Positions 17,463-26,018 of a stretch of DNA of 44,161 nucleotides are shown here, in pieces. Under the pieces are notes generated by a model. It made no database searches. It saw nothing but the letters and a program-made list of their open reading frames with translations, and was not told the origin of the DNA. Origin of the DNA: Opitutia bacterium. GTDB taxonomy: Bacteria; Verrucomicrobiota; Verrucomicrobiia; Opitutales; Seribacteraceae. Positions within the stretch are counted from its first letter, which is position 1. Each line of letters opens with the position of its first letter. Made by a program: the position numbers and the translations under genes. The DNA lies in the NCBI GenBank assembly GCA_018645475.1, contig JABGWU010000266.1, positions 1 through 44,161 of the forward strand. Direction: 5' to 3'.

Positions 17463-18173
17463 TTATCGGTCTAAAGCCTGAATCCTACGATTTAATTCCT
17501 GCATCTTAAGCTCCAATTGTTGCATTGAAGAACCTAAGTTCGCAGGCGAAGCTGCATTATCAGAAGGTGCATCTAAATCCAAAATTTGTACTCCCGCTGA
17601 GGTATCATAAACATTCGCAGAAGCAGTTACATATGGAGTAATATTCCCAGAAGTTGTAATCTTAGTGGCTTCACGACCATTTCTTTCGACAGTATAAGTT
17701 TGAGGAGAATCATCTAACAACTGAGTCTCCGTATCATCGGTATTAAATCTCTTAACTTGTCGGTAATTTTTATTGGTTGCCCGACGGCCAACAACTTGAG
17801 TTTTAGCTGTTTTGAAAATCAGGAAATTGTGTTCCACGGTATGAAAGTGTGGATCAACTATAAAATGGTCGGGTTGCCCATCCAATGCTTTGTAAACGGC
17901 AGACTGCATAGACTGCTTAACCACGGCACCACCAAGATCATGCTCTTGGGGTCTAGCCCGAAAAGTTGCTCGCCCAGGGTCTCCCCAACGAATGAACCCA
18001 AGCAATTCTGCTCTTGTTCCCTCACCTCTTACAGGCTCACCGATTTCGATATCGTTTGTAATTTCAGGATATGGTTTAATAGGGCCTGTTTTATTTGCAG
18101 TTCTGGTGCAACTGGAAATCACGAAGCTAGTTAGTATGATAAATGCGAAAGTATAGAAATTTATATTCTTCAT
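17463..18173 (-). CDS. Predicted lipoprotein, possibly TRL-like
   Basis: A predicted lipoprotein of 236 residues from ATG 18173 (a TTG at 18191 is less likely). The signal peptide ends in a lipobox-like VISSC. A segment GEGTRAELLGFIRWGDPGRATF recalls the TRL-like domain (GxxxGxAxxxxxLGLxxxGDxS), but I am not certain of that. The C-terminus, after a low-complexity Ala/Ser stretch, ends in a short heptad repeat (MQQLELKMQELNRRIQAL) likely to form a coiled coil. It starts 22 bases after the stop of the outer-membrane-type gene, so they are probably one operon. Function unknown. Confidence 0.6.
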   Translation of the reverse strand: MKNINFYTFAFIILTSFVISSCTRTANKTGPIKPYPEITNDIEIGEPVRGEGTRAELLGFIRWGDPGRATFRARPQEHDLGGAVVKQSMQSAVYKALDGQPDHFIVDPHFHTVEHNFLIFKTAKTQVVGRRATNKNYRQVKRFNTDDTETQLLDDSPQTYTVERNGREATKITTSGNITPYVTASANVYDTSAGVQILDLDAPSDNAASPANLGSSMQQLELKMQELNRRIQALDR

Positions 18174-18194
18174 GGTGTATTTAATGATCAAAGA

Positions 18195-19127
18195 TTAAAA
18201 ATTTGCTTTTGTGGAAAGATAAAACTCCATTCCATGCTCAATCACTTGATGCCCTCCTATACCAGCAATTCCAAGGCTAAAATTCCATGGGGCGTTTGGC
18301 ATCAATATAAACTCGGAACCGAACTCTAACCAATCGGAATCAGTAAGCGTATCCCCAGTAGAAATGTTGTATCTTAAAAATGGCAGCATAGTAAAATTCT
18401 TGTGCATATGATAATGGAGACCTAATCCAAATTTGAATAACCAAAAGGACTGATCATTCATTTCATTACTAGGAAAATATCTTCCAAGTGATAATCGACC
18501 AGACCAATTCATACCGTATGCTTCGCTAGATTCAGCCATTACTTCAAAAGATGTACTTGTCATTGATTCGTCGAATATTGGAAAATCACTGGATGAATTG
18601 ATGTGTGCAATATTAACTCCCCATGCTACATATTGATTAATTTGGTAATTAGGAAATAATTCAATTCCTGAGACCATTCCACTATCATCAAGATTGCCCA
18701 CATCAAACTCAGATATCGAAAGTGGAACTCGGACAATTAGATTCGGATTATCACCAAGCTTGAATCCAAAAGTCAAACCATACAAACTATTCTCAATCGG
18801 TTCATCTGAGACAGAAGAAGCTTCAGCTTCATCAGTAAAGAAATTTCCGTTAAATTCCTGATTGGCATAATGAAAATCAATATAAAGAGACTTAAAGAAA
18901 CCGCTCGTAGTTGGTATGTCCTGCGATCTGCGGAGTTCTCTCATTTCATCGGCTAAACTATTAAAACCCAAGTAGTAACCGCTAGTTACCCCTTTCCTCA
19001 TACCAGAGCTTACCTTAGAAGGCTCGTTCGTTTTAAGTGCGTCAGTAAGTGTAAGTTTCGTTGATTGTCCAAAAACAAATGAAGTTAATGTACAAAAAAG
19101 AAATGTAATTTTGATTAATAGTTTCAT
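18195..19127 (-). CDS. Secreted, probable outer-membrane beta-barrel-like protein
   Basis: A 310-residue protein from ATG 19127 with a clean Sec signal peptide (MKLLIKITFLFCTLTSFVFG, then Q). The body alternates hydrophobic and polar residues, is rich in Gly and aromatics, and ends in a stretch MEFYLSTKANF with a C-terminal Phe, the usual mark of an outer-membrane barrel. Phrases such as LYGLTFGFKLG, FKFGLGLHYHMH and WNFSLGIAGIGG look like barrel strands. I do not recognise a family. A GTG at 19157 would add ten residues before the signal peptide and is less likely. Confidence 0.6.
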   Translation of the reverse strand: MKLLIKITFLFCTLTSFVFGQSTKLTLTDALKTNEPSKVSSGMRKGVTSGYYLGFNSLADEMRELRRSQDIPTTSGFFKSLYIDFHYANQEFNGNFFTDEAEASSVSDEPIENSLYGLTFGFKLGDNPNLIVRVPLSISEFDVGNLDDSGMVSGIELFPNYQINQYVAWGVNIAHINSSSDFPIFDESMTSTSFEVMAESSEAYGMNWSGRLSLGRYFPSNEMNDQSFWLFKFGLGLHYHMHKNFTMLPFLRYNISTGDTLTDSDWLEFGSEFILMPNAPWNFSLGIAGIGGHQVIEHGMEFYLSTKANF

Positions 19128-19199
19128 ATATAAATTGTTAAATCTAATACTTAACACATCATTTCTTTCGTCAACAAATAAATTCTATTGATCTAAAGC

Positions 19200-20387
19200 T
19201 TAATTAAGATTGTTACAGAATTTTCGTATACGATTAAGCCCATTTTCAATGATTTCATCAGCAGTCGCGTAGCTTAATCTAATATAACCCTCGGCTCCAA
19301 AAGCGTGTCCTGAAACGACAGCTACTTTTTCTTCTTCCAGTAAACGGGCGGAAAAATCCTCCGAGCTTAATCCATAAGAGGAAATATTGGGAAAAAGATA
19401 AAACGCACCTTCTGAACGCTGACAGGTAATTCCCGAGATGCCTTGCAAACCATCTAGTAATTTCAACCTTCGCCGATCAAAATGAATAAGCATACCCTGT
19501 ACAGCGTCCATCGCTTGATCCCAATTCTCCATCGCTGCTAAGGCACCAAATTGGGCAAATGTAGTTGCGTTTGAAGTAGTCTGGCTTTGCAAATCAGCCA
19601 CTGCTTTAGTAATAGTTGGATTTGCAACCAAGGTACCGAGGCGCCATCCGGTCATCGAAAATGTTTTACTAAAACCGGAAACAGTGATTACCCGATCAGC
19701 TGCTTCAGGACTAAAAGATGCCGGGCTAAAATGTTCAGCATTATCGTAAAGTAAATATTCATAAATCTCATCAGACATAATCAACAGATCATGCCTACAA
19801 GCCAACTCAACAATCGCCTCCATTTCCTGATGACTGTAAAGACAACCGGTTGGATTAGATGGACTATTTAAGATAATCAATTTGGATGACGGGGAAAGCA
19901 CCTCTTCAATTTGTGTTGGTGTAACCTTAAATCCTTGATTGTCACCAGCAAAAACGATTCTTGGTGTGGCACCGGCCAATTTAACCATTTCCGGATAGCT
20001 AACCCAATACGGAGCTGGAATAATTACCTCATCCCCGGGACCACAGGTTGCAAGAATAGCAAGATAGCAGGAATATTTTCCGCCGGGACTCACAATTACT
20101 TGAGCTGGATTCTTTTCAGAAAGGACACCTTTCTCATGATATTTTTGAGCTAAAGCATTACGAAGATCCGGAATACCGGCAGCGGGGGCATATTTGGTCT
20201 TCCCATCCGCGAGTGCCTGAGCACATACATCTTTGATAAAAGAGGGTGTATCAAAATCAGGTTCGCCGGCTCCAAATCCACAGACATCCTCGCCAGCGGC
20301 TTTGAGTGCTTTTGCTTTTGCGTCAACTGCTAAGGTAGGAGATGGAGAGACATTTTTTGCCCATGAAGATAGGTATCCGTTTTTCAT
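19200..20387 (-). CDS. aspC: Aspartate/aromatic aminotransferase, class I/II PLP enzyme
   Basis: A 395-residue fold-type I PLP transaminase close to the AspB/Thermus-type aspartate aminotransferase group. Landmarks: [15 protein letters not shown] (about 37-51), [21 protein letters not shown] with the conserved Asn, [11 protein letters not shown] with the Asp that contacts the PLP ring, the Schiff-base Lys241 in [15 protein letters not shown], and the C-terminal YIRLSYA with the carboxylate-binding Arg. It makes aspartate from oxaloacetate and glutamate; some members also act on prephenate. It is a single gene with its own probable promoter. Confidence 0.9.
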   Translation of the reverse strand: MKNGYLSSWAKNVSPSPTLAVDAKAKALKAAGEDVCGFGAGEPDFDTPSFIKDVCAQALADGKTKYAPAAGIPDLRNALAQKYHEKGVLSEKNPAQVIVSPGGKYSCYLAILATCGPGDEVIIPAPYWVSYPEMVKLAGATPRIVFAGDNQGFKVTPTQIEEVLSPSSKLIILNSPSNPTGCLYSHQEMEAIVELACRHDLLIMSDEIYEYLLYDNAEHFSPASFSPEAADRVITVSGFSKTFSMTGWRLGTLVANPTITKAVADLQSQTTSNATTFAQFGALAAMENWDQAMDAVQGMLIHFDRRRLKLLDGLQGISGITCQRSEGAFYLFPNISSYGLSSEDFSARLLEEEKVAVVSGHAFGAEGYIRLSYATADEIIENGLNRIRKFCNNLN

Positions 20388-20411
20388 ATATTAAATTACA
20401 ATTTTTAGAAT

Positions 20412-20442
20412 GTTAAAGAAGCAAACAAACTTTTTTTGTCAA
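20412..20442 (-). promoter_or_regulatory. Putative promoter of the aspartate aminotransferase gene
   Basis: Minus strand: perfect TTGACA (20442-20437) and, 19 bases later, TTTAAC (20417-20412) as a weak -10. It lies about 25-55 bases before the ATG in an otherwise gene-free gap. The spacing is long, so this is tentative. Confidence 0.35.
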
Positions 20443-20454
20443 GATTTCCTATTT

Positions 20455-21381
20455 TTATTTTGTGGATATGAAAGTATCCAAAGGGATGACCGGAGTTCCT
20501 AGTAATCCACCAGGAGAAAAAAGAGACATATCAAGATCGAGATTTAAAGCAGCCGAAGTTACTTCAAATCGAGTGTTTGATCGATCTTGGAGATTTTTAC
20601 AATCAAGGGATTTTACAATCCAATGGTCAGCAATTTTTTTCATACCATTTAAAATAAAAGTGCGAGACGGCACATTCGATCTAGAAAAAGTTTCAATACG
20701 TAATGGTGCTTCATAACTTTGATCAAGTGCCATAACAATTTCTTTGATATCGGGACGGATATCTTTAACCCATTGGGGAGGTAAAAAGGAATAAAGGTGG
20801 GAAGGACGACCTGCAACTTTGCCAGATTTGATATAAGTGGCATTCCAAAATACAAAAGGCATAAGCAAATCGAAAGTTGATTGATTCATTCCATTTAGAA
20901 TTGGTTTAAAAAGTTCAGCATCCTGTAATAATTTACTTTCTTGCTCACTAGATGAAAATTTCCAAACTTTCGGCCTTGGTCCATTATACAAAAGAAACTT
21001 TGTAGTAGGGACCCCAGAATCAATTGAATCTAAATCAATTCGAGAAAGTCCATGCCCAAGGGCTAATCCAAATATTGTACCGGTTTTAGAAAACTCTTCT
21101 CCCCTTCTTGGCATGTGTCGCAATCTAAAACGAAATGCATATGCCTTGTGAAAACTAGTAGTATTTAAATCTCTAACAATAAAAGAGCGATATCTATCCA
21201 AACGATCAGATGCTTCATCTTTTGTTAGGATCTTTGCAAATCCTCTGGCAGGAAAAGCAGTTTTTCCCTCTAGGAAAAAGTGGGTTTTAAAACAACCGAA
21301 GAAAAAAAGGAAAAAAAAGAAAAGATTCGGAAGCAGAAATATTTCTCTACTTACTCGAATTAATCTCTTGTGCGGATTCAT
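20455..21381 (-). CDS. Outer-membrane lipoprotein-sorting (LolA-fold)-like protein
   Basis: A 308-residue exported protein. After a basic start comes a very hydrophobic Phe-rich helix (PNLFFFFLFFFGC) that may be a signal peptide with a degenerate lipobox. The rest fits the LolA/LppX-like half-barrel family often called outer membrane lipoprotein-sorting protein: an early SDRLDRYRSF segment and a C-terminal IADHWIVKSLDCKNL followed by alternating strands and LFSPGGL. It starts inside the secG coding sequence (35-base overlap). A tract of A7-GG-A8 on the + strand (21302-21318) encodes the Phe run and may be slippage-prone. The family call is moderate; lipid or lipoprotein transport is inference. 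Confidence 0.5.
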   Translation of the reverse strand: MNPHKRLIRVSREIFLLPNLFFFFLFFFGCFKTHFFLEGKTAFPARGFAKILTKDEASDRLDRYRSFIVRDLNTTSFHKAYAFRFRLRHMPRRGEEFSKTGTIFGLALGHGLSRIDLDSIDSGVPTTKFLLYNGPRPKVWKFSSSEQESKLLQDAELFKPILNGMNQSTFDLLMPFVFWNATYIKSGKVAGRPSHLYSFLPPQWVKDIRPDIKEIVMALDQSYEAPLRIETFSRSNVPSRTFILNGMKKIADHWIVKSLDCKNLQDRSNTRFEVTSAALNLDLDMSLFSPGGLLGTPVIPLDTFISTK

Positions 21382-21772
21382 TCACAACAGGAGTTTGATC
21401 AACAGGCGTGGGTGATGGAACCTCATCCGGATTAGGCATAGATGTCGCATCAGCAGCACCAACAGGATTAGGAATGGCTTGTAATGGATCTGATTGTAAA
21501 ACAGGCGTACCTGTGCCAAGCCTTTGAAGATTATCGGAACCGCCTGCTTCACTTTGGTAGAAGGCATAGAGGGCGAAAGACAAAATAAAGTATCCGAGAA
21601 TGAACCAAACCGTCATCTTAGTTAGTTGGGCAGCTGAACCAGCACCAAGAACTTGATCTGCGGCTCCCCCACCAAGGGCAGAACCCATGCCCCCAGAAGT
21701 TCTTTGTATCATAATAAGCAATACAACGACCAAGCACAACAGAATCAAAAGAGTAGTAAGAAAAACGATCAT
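21347..21772 (-). CDS. secG: Preprotein translocase subunit SecG
   Basis: A 141-residue two-span inner-membrane subunit of the SecYEG channel. The signature is LIMIQRTSGGMGSALGGGAADQVLG between two hydrophobic helices (about 2-22 and 53-70). The last 70 or so residues form a long Pro/Ser/Asp-rich tail not needed in the E. coli protein (about 110 residues). The end of the gene overlaps the next coding sequence by 35 bases. It follows parB by 53 bases on the same strand. Confidence 0.92.
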   Translation of the reverse strand: MIVFLTTLLILLCLVVVLLIMIQRTSGGMGSALGGGAADQVLGAGSAAQLTKMTVWFILGYFILSFALYAFYQSEAGGSDNLQRLGTGTPVLQSDPLQAIPNPVGAADATSMPNPDEVPSPTPVDQTPVVNESAQEINSSK

Positions 21773-21825
21773 TTTTAAAAGAAAAAGGTCATCATGCCAA
21801 TTTTTGGAAAAAAAGGCAACCTCGT

Positions 21826-22797
21826 TTAATCAATTCCGACTCCAAGGTTTTCTAATAGTTGAAGTAAATCATTTTCGCCACTAAAAGATAAAGTAATTCG
21901 CCCATGTCCAGAATTATCAGATTGTATGGATACTTTTCTGCTAAGCGATTGTTGTGCATCTTTTTCAAAATGAGAAAAAAGATTGATATTTTTACTATTC
22001 ATTTTTTTAGTAAATTTTTTCGGATTGCGAAGCTCTTCAACCGCTCTCTCACATTCTCGAACAGTCAATCCCTCTTCGACAATTTTTTTGCCAAGTTTAT
22101 TCCTCGCTTCTAAATTTTCCACCCCAAGAAGAACTTTTGCATGACCGATGCTCAGTTTTTGGGAAGACAGAAATACCTTTAATTCATCATCTAACTGTAA
22201 AAGCCTCAATAAATTAGCCACATGAGCACGACTTTTTCCAACACGCTCTGCAACTTTTATTTGAGTTAAACTAAATTCATTAATAAGAGAATGGTAACCC
22301 ATCGCTTCCTCAATGGGGTTTAACCCTTCCCTTTGAAGATTTTCAATCAAAGATAGAGACGCCGAAGAAATATCTGAGGCAGATAAAATTCGGACTAATA
22401 TTTTATTTCGACCCAAGTGTTGATGAGCACGCCATCTTCTTTCCCCAGCAACAAGTTCATAAACATCCCCAACCTTACGAGCAACCACTGGTTGCAAAAG
22501 ACCTTCTGCTTTGATACTTGCAGCCAATTCGACTATTGCGTCTGGTTCAATTACCTTCCGAGGTTGATAAGGGTTCGGTACTAATAGGTCCGTGGATATT
22601 TCAAATAAGTTTTCTATTCCTAAATCAGTTCCGGTATGTTGGTTTTTGTTTGATATCGCAGAAAGATTCGAGGGATCTGCCGATTTTAAATCAATTGAAC
22701 TCGTAGAGGGAATGGATGGATTTTCAGTCTTTGCCTGAGTACCCCCAGCAATTAAGCTACCTAATCCCCTACCTAACCTTGACGATGCTTTAGACAT
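21826..22797 (-). CDS. parB: ParB/Spo0J chromosome-partitioning protein
   Basis: A 323-residue ParB. N-terminus RLGRGLGSLI (the ParA-interacting box), then LVPNPYQPRKVI, the CTP-binding GERRWRAH motif, and a helix-turn-helix (TQIKVAERVGKSRAHVANLLRLL). The C-terminal dimerisation part is present. It loads on parS sites and works with ParA and SMC in origin segregation. Unusually no parA is adjacent: the gene upstream encodes a LysM protein and the one downstream is secG. I found no good parS site in the window. Confidence 0.93.
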   Translation of the reverse strand: MSKASSRLGRGLGSLIAGGTQAKTENPSIPSTSSIDLKSADPSNLSAISNKNQHTGTDLGIENLFEISTDLLVPNPYQPRKVIEPDAIVELAASIKAEGLLQPVVARKVGDVYELVAGERRWRAHQHLGRNKILVRILSASDISSASLSLIENLQREGLNPIEEAMGYHSLINEFSLTQIKVAERVGKSRAHVANLLRLLQLDDELKVFLSSQKLSIGHAKVLLGVENLEARNKLGKKIVEEGLTVRECERAVEELRNPKKFTKKMNSKNINLFSHFEKDAQQSLSRKVSIQSDNSGHGRITLSFSGENDLLQLLENLGVGID

Positions 22798-22802
22798 AAA
22801 AG

Positions 22803-23396
22803 TTATTTTTGAGGAACAAATAATTCTTTACCTATAAAGACTTTCTTAGGATCAACAATTTGATTGGCATTTATAATCCATTTCGTTTGGGATTTGTATT
22901 TCTTTGCAATACTCGAAATGGTTTCGCCTTTTTCAACAACATGAACAAATCCTTTCTGTGGATAATTCTGTTCAAATTTTGGGGTTGAAGAAGAAATTGA
23001 AGGAGGCGAACCAACTTGATCGAAACCCTTGTTCATTTGGGAAATCAAATCTTTTATTTTTAATTCAATGCTTTTCTGCAAAGCTAATTGAGATTTTTCG
23101 TTTTGGTTTAATCGATTCTCAATAGAAACCATGCGGTCAGAAATTCTTTGTAATACTTGAGTGGAATTACCCACATTTGAAGATTGTTTACGTGTGGATT
23201 GTTCGACTTGAATGCGCAATTGAGCATTCTCCCTTCGTAATAATTCTACTTCTGTCCTCAAACCCGCCAACTCGCGAGAGACCAATTCCATATCCTGCTT
23301 TAGATTAGCAACACGAACCGTGATGTCCGCAAAGGAACAAACACTCCAAGAGCAAATAAAAAGAAATGTAAAAAATGCTTTTACTGAAATCGCCAT
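22803..23396 (-). CDS. LysM-domain periplasmic/cell-wall coiled-coil protein
   Basis: A 197-residue protein from ATG 23396 (an upstream TTG-type extension would place 25 unlikely residues before the signal peptide). It has a Sec signal peptide (AISVKAFFTFLFICSWSVCSFA), a long coiled coil (about residues 25-120, with heptads such as LKQDMELVSRELAGLRTEV), a Ser/Pro linker and a C-terminal LysM domain (VHVVEKGETISSIAKKY...ANQIVDPKKVFIGKELFVP). It probably binds peptidoglycan. Its stop lies 5 bases before parB, so it is likely co-transcribed with it. Confidence 0.8.
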   Translation of the reverse strand: MAISVKAFFTFLFICSWSVCSFADITVRVANLKQDMELVSRELAGLRTEVELLRRENAQLRIQVEQSTRKQSSNVGNSTQVLQRISDRMVSIENRLNQNEKSQLALQKSIELKIKDLISQMNKGFDQVGSPPSISSSTPKFEQNYPQKGFVHVVEKGETISSIAKKYKSQTKWIINANQIVDPKKVFIGKELFVPQK

Positions 23397-23496
23397 TAAA
23401 ATATTCCCATAAACTTGACTATTAATCCAATCACCAAAATTTAAAATGAAATAATTATTACATGGAAGCAAGAAATCTTTTGTGATTAAGTATACT

Positions 23497-24483
23497 CTAC
23501 TCTTTTGTGGGAATTACGAGTTGTGCCATGTCATAAGATTCAAGAGTTTGCCCAACAGGAAATTCATAGCCTCTTAAAAAATCTGATGATTTAAGCATTT
23601 TACCTCCTGGTCTTTGTAATTCATGTAGGATGAGAATACCTTCCCCAGTGCCGATCATTACATTTCCATCCGAATCTATTTGAGTTACCCCGACATCTAA
23701 TAAAATATTATTTTCTAGAGACTTAGCTGATCCAATTCGAAATTTTTGTCCGTCAATTAATAAACCACAACCTGGCCATGATCTGAAAGCCCTTATGCGA
23801 TCGACCAAATGTGATGCCTTTGCGGAAAAGTCAAGATGTCCATCTGCTTTATTTATTTTTCTACAATAAGTTGCTAAAACAGGATCTTGGGGATTTTCAT
23901 TTATATTTCTTACAAGCAAATTCTGGATATTTCTTTGAATTAGGGGCACACATGAATCAGCAATCTTTGATCTCACACTTTTCCCAGTATCAGCCTGCTC
24001 TATGTCCAAGGATTCTAAATCAACAATTGGCCCGGCATCCATTTTAGGAACAACCCTCATAAGAGTTACGCCCGTATTGTCCTCACCCATCGCAATTGCA
24101 GTTTCTATTGGAGAAGCTCCTCGATATTTAGGAAGAATAGAAGCATGAAAATTGAAACAACCAGCTGGCGCCAATGTTAAAAACGATTTTTTTAAAATAT
24201 GCCCGTAAGCCATTACCAAAATAAGGTCGATGTTCTGCTCTCGTAGCCAATCACATTCAAGATCAGAGGGTTTTTCGGGGCTTCGGCAAGAAATGGAATG
24301 ATTTTCCGCCCATGTTTTAATCGCATTAGAAGCCATTTTTCGCCCCCTGCCTGACCTTCGGTCCGGTTGCGTGAGTACAGCACTCACATGAACAAAAGGG
24401 CATTGGTCATTTAAAAAATTTAAAAAAGGCAGAGAAATTTCATCCGAGCCAAAGAATGCAATTTTGTAAGTTTGAGAGGTCAT
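23497..24483 (-). CDS. fmt: Methionyl-tRNA formyltransferase
   Basis: A 328-residue Fmt that formylates initiator Met-tRNA with 10-formyl-tetrahydrofolate. It has the N-terminal FFGSDEISLPFL, the catalytic Asn/His of FNFHASILPKYRGASPIE and the Asp of KMDAGPIVD, and the C-terminal OB-like anticodon-arm domain (SRPKD-type region RSWPGCGLLIDGQKFRIGSAK). It lies between the LysM gene and der on the same strand, but a terminator separates it from der. Confidence 0.94.
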   Translation of the reverse strand: MTSQTYKIAFFGSDEISLPFLNFLNDQCPFVHVSAVLTQPDRRSGRGRKMASNAIKTWAENHSISCRSPEKPSDLECDWLREQNIDLILVMAYGHILKKSFLTLAPAGCFNFHASILPKYRGASPIETAIAMGEDNTGVTLMRVVPKMDAGPIVDLESLDIEQADTGKSVRSKIADSCVPLIQRNIQNLLVRNINENPQDPVLATYCRKINKADGHLDFSAKASHLVDRIRAFRSWPGCGLLIDGQKFRIGSAKSLENNILLDVGVTQIDSDGNVMIGTGEGILILHELQRPGGKMLKSSDFLRGYEFPVGQTLESYDMAQLVIPTKE

Positions 24484-24532
24484 AAAGAAATTTAGAAAAA
24501 AGAATTAAACTTGGTCACACAACGAAAATGGC

Positions 24533-24558
24533 AAAAAAAAAGCCGTAAAAACGGCTTT
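24533..24558 (-). terminator. Rho-independent terminator after der
   Basis: Stem AAAGCCGT/ACGGCTTT (24539-24546 and 24551-24558) with a 4-base loop. On the minus strand it is followed by nine T (24541-24533). It lies 24 bases after the der stop. This is the clearest terminator in the window. Confidence 0.88.
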
Positions 24559-24581
24559 AATTCATTCAATTAAATATTTGC

Positions 24582-25985
24582 TTAGGTTTTTTCTTCTTGG
24601 TAGCGGATTTCTTTACCGGCAAGAGAAAATTTAAGAGGGCATCCTGCTAAACCAAATTTTTGCTGAATGCCTTTTTCGAGATAACGCCGGTATTGGTCGT
24701 TTAATTTTTCTTCTCTATTACAAAAAAGTTTGATTCGGAAAGGTCGGCTTTCTACTTGAACGGCATAATAAACTTTAAATCGTTTCCCCTTAACTTTAGC
24801 CGGCGGGCGGTGTTCCCACATTTCTCCTATTACTTTATTGAGAGCGGAGGTGGAAAGAGCTTTATCCATTCTGGAATCTAGGTCGCGAGCGACTTGTAAG
24901 AAATCTTTGATAGAATATCCGGTCAAAGCTGACACAAAACTAATAGGCGAGTCCGGGAGGAAAAAAAGCTCTTTACGAATTGATTTAATATAACTTTTTC
25001 TAAAGTCTTTCTCGGATTCATATCCAGGCAAAGGATCTTTCCTAAAACTTTCTAAGGCAAGATCCCATTTATTAACCAGTATGGACAATGCTCTTCCTTC
25101 TTTAAGAACATGATCAGCCATAATTTTATCCTGTTTAGTTACTCCTTCCCTAGCATCAAGAACAAGAAAAACAACATCAACAGATTCAATTGCTTTTTTA
25201 GTACGGACTGCGGAAAAGAAATCTAGCGATGTATCAATGCGTTTATGCCTCTTTAAACCAGCAGTATCATAAAGCCGAAATTTCCATGAGTCGCCGGTTT
25301 CTTCAACTTTAAAATCTAAGTCTAATTCAACTGTTTCTCGAGTGGTACCAGGAACATCGCTTACAATTAGACGATCCATTGCAAGTAGACGATTGCACAA
25401 AGAAGATTTCCCGACATTAGGTCTACCTATAAAAGCTATTCTTGTTCGCTCTGCTTTATCGCCCGAAGGTAAAATATTATCATTAAGAGGAATCTTCCCT
25501 CTTATTTCTTCGAGTAAATCTTCGAATCCATTCCCATGCTCAGCCGAAACTCCAACTACATTTCTAAAACCTAACCGGTCAAATTCAGAGATTGAATAAA
25601 TTTTTTCCGGTTCATCCAATTTATTAACCACTAAAATTGGGTCCTTACCCATTTTTCTGAATTTTTTTGAGAGCGTCTCATCGAGTGGAATGAGCCCCTC
25701 TCTTCCATCTACAACAAATAGAAGTAAATCAGCAGCACGGATCGCAAAATCTGCCTGATATTCCGTTGCATCTTGAATTTCTGTGGGGGTCATTTCTGGG
25801 AGCATTCCGATTCCTCCCGTATCCATCAGACTATAACCCTCGGGACTATCGGCAACAACAACATCACGAGTCACGCCCGGACGATCATGCACGATGGAGA
25901 TTCTCCGTCCAGCCAGTCTATTAAACAAACGACTTTTGCCCACATTAGGACGGCCAACAATGGCAACACTTTGTATAAGGCTCAT
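24582..25985 (-). CDS. der: Ribosome biogenesis GTPase Der (EngA)
   Basis: A 467-residue double-GTPase needed for 50S assembly. Two complete G domains: G1 motifs GRPNVGKSRLFNRL (about 11-24) and GRPNVGKSSLCNRL (about 187-200), DTGG and DTAGL switch regions, and NKLD / NKWD specificity motifs. The C-terminal KH-like domain (about 375-460) carries RPPAKVKGKRFKVYYAVQ. The gene is followed by a terminator, so it is the last gene of its transcript, probably shared with the aminotransferase and Lrp genes upstream. Confidence 0.96.
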   Translation of the reverse strand: MSLIQSVAIVGRPNVGKSRLFNRLAGRRISIVHDRPGVTRDVVVADSPEGYSLMDTGGIGMLPEMTPTEIQDATEYQADFAIRAADLLLFVVDGREGLIPLDETLSKKFRKMGKDPILVVNKLDEPEKIYSISEFDRLGFRNVVGVSAEHGNGFEDLLEEIRGKIPLNDNILPSGDKAERTRIAFIGRPNVGKSSLCNRLLAMDRLIVSDVPGTTRETVELDLDFKVEETGDSWKFRLYDTAGLKRHKRIDTSLDFFSAVRTKKAIESVDVVFLVLDAREGVTKQDKIMADHVLKEGRALSILVNKWDLALESFRKDPLPGYESEKDFRKSYIKSIRKELFFLPDSPISFVSALTGYSIKDFLQVARDLDSRMDKALSTSALNKVIGEMWEHRPPAKVKGKRFKVYYAVQVESRPFRIKLFCNREEKLNDQYRRYLEKGIQQKFGLAGCPLKFSLAGKEIRYQEEKT

Positions 25986-26018
25986 AATGAGAGCATTTTA
26001 AAAATCATAGAAAAAGAA

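Noticed and set aside
21795-21818. TGCC/GGCA hairpin with T5/A5 arms between parB and secG
   Set aside because: The inner loop is only two bases and no T-run follows on the transcribed strand, so it is not a credible terminator.
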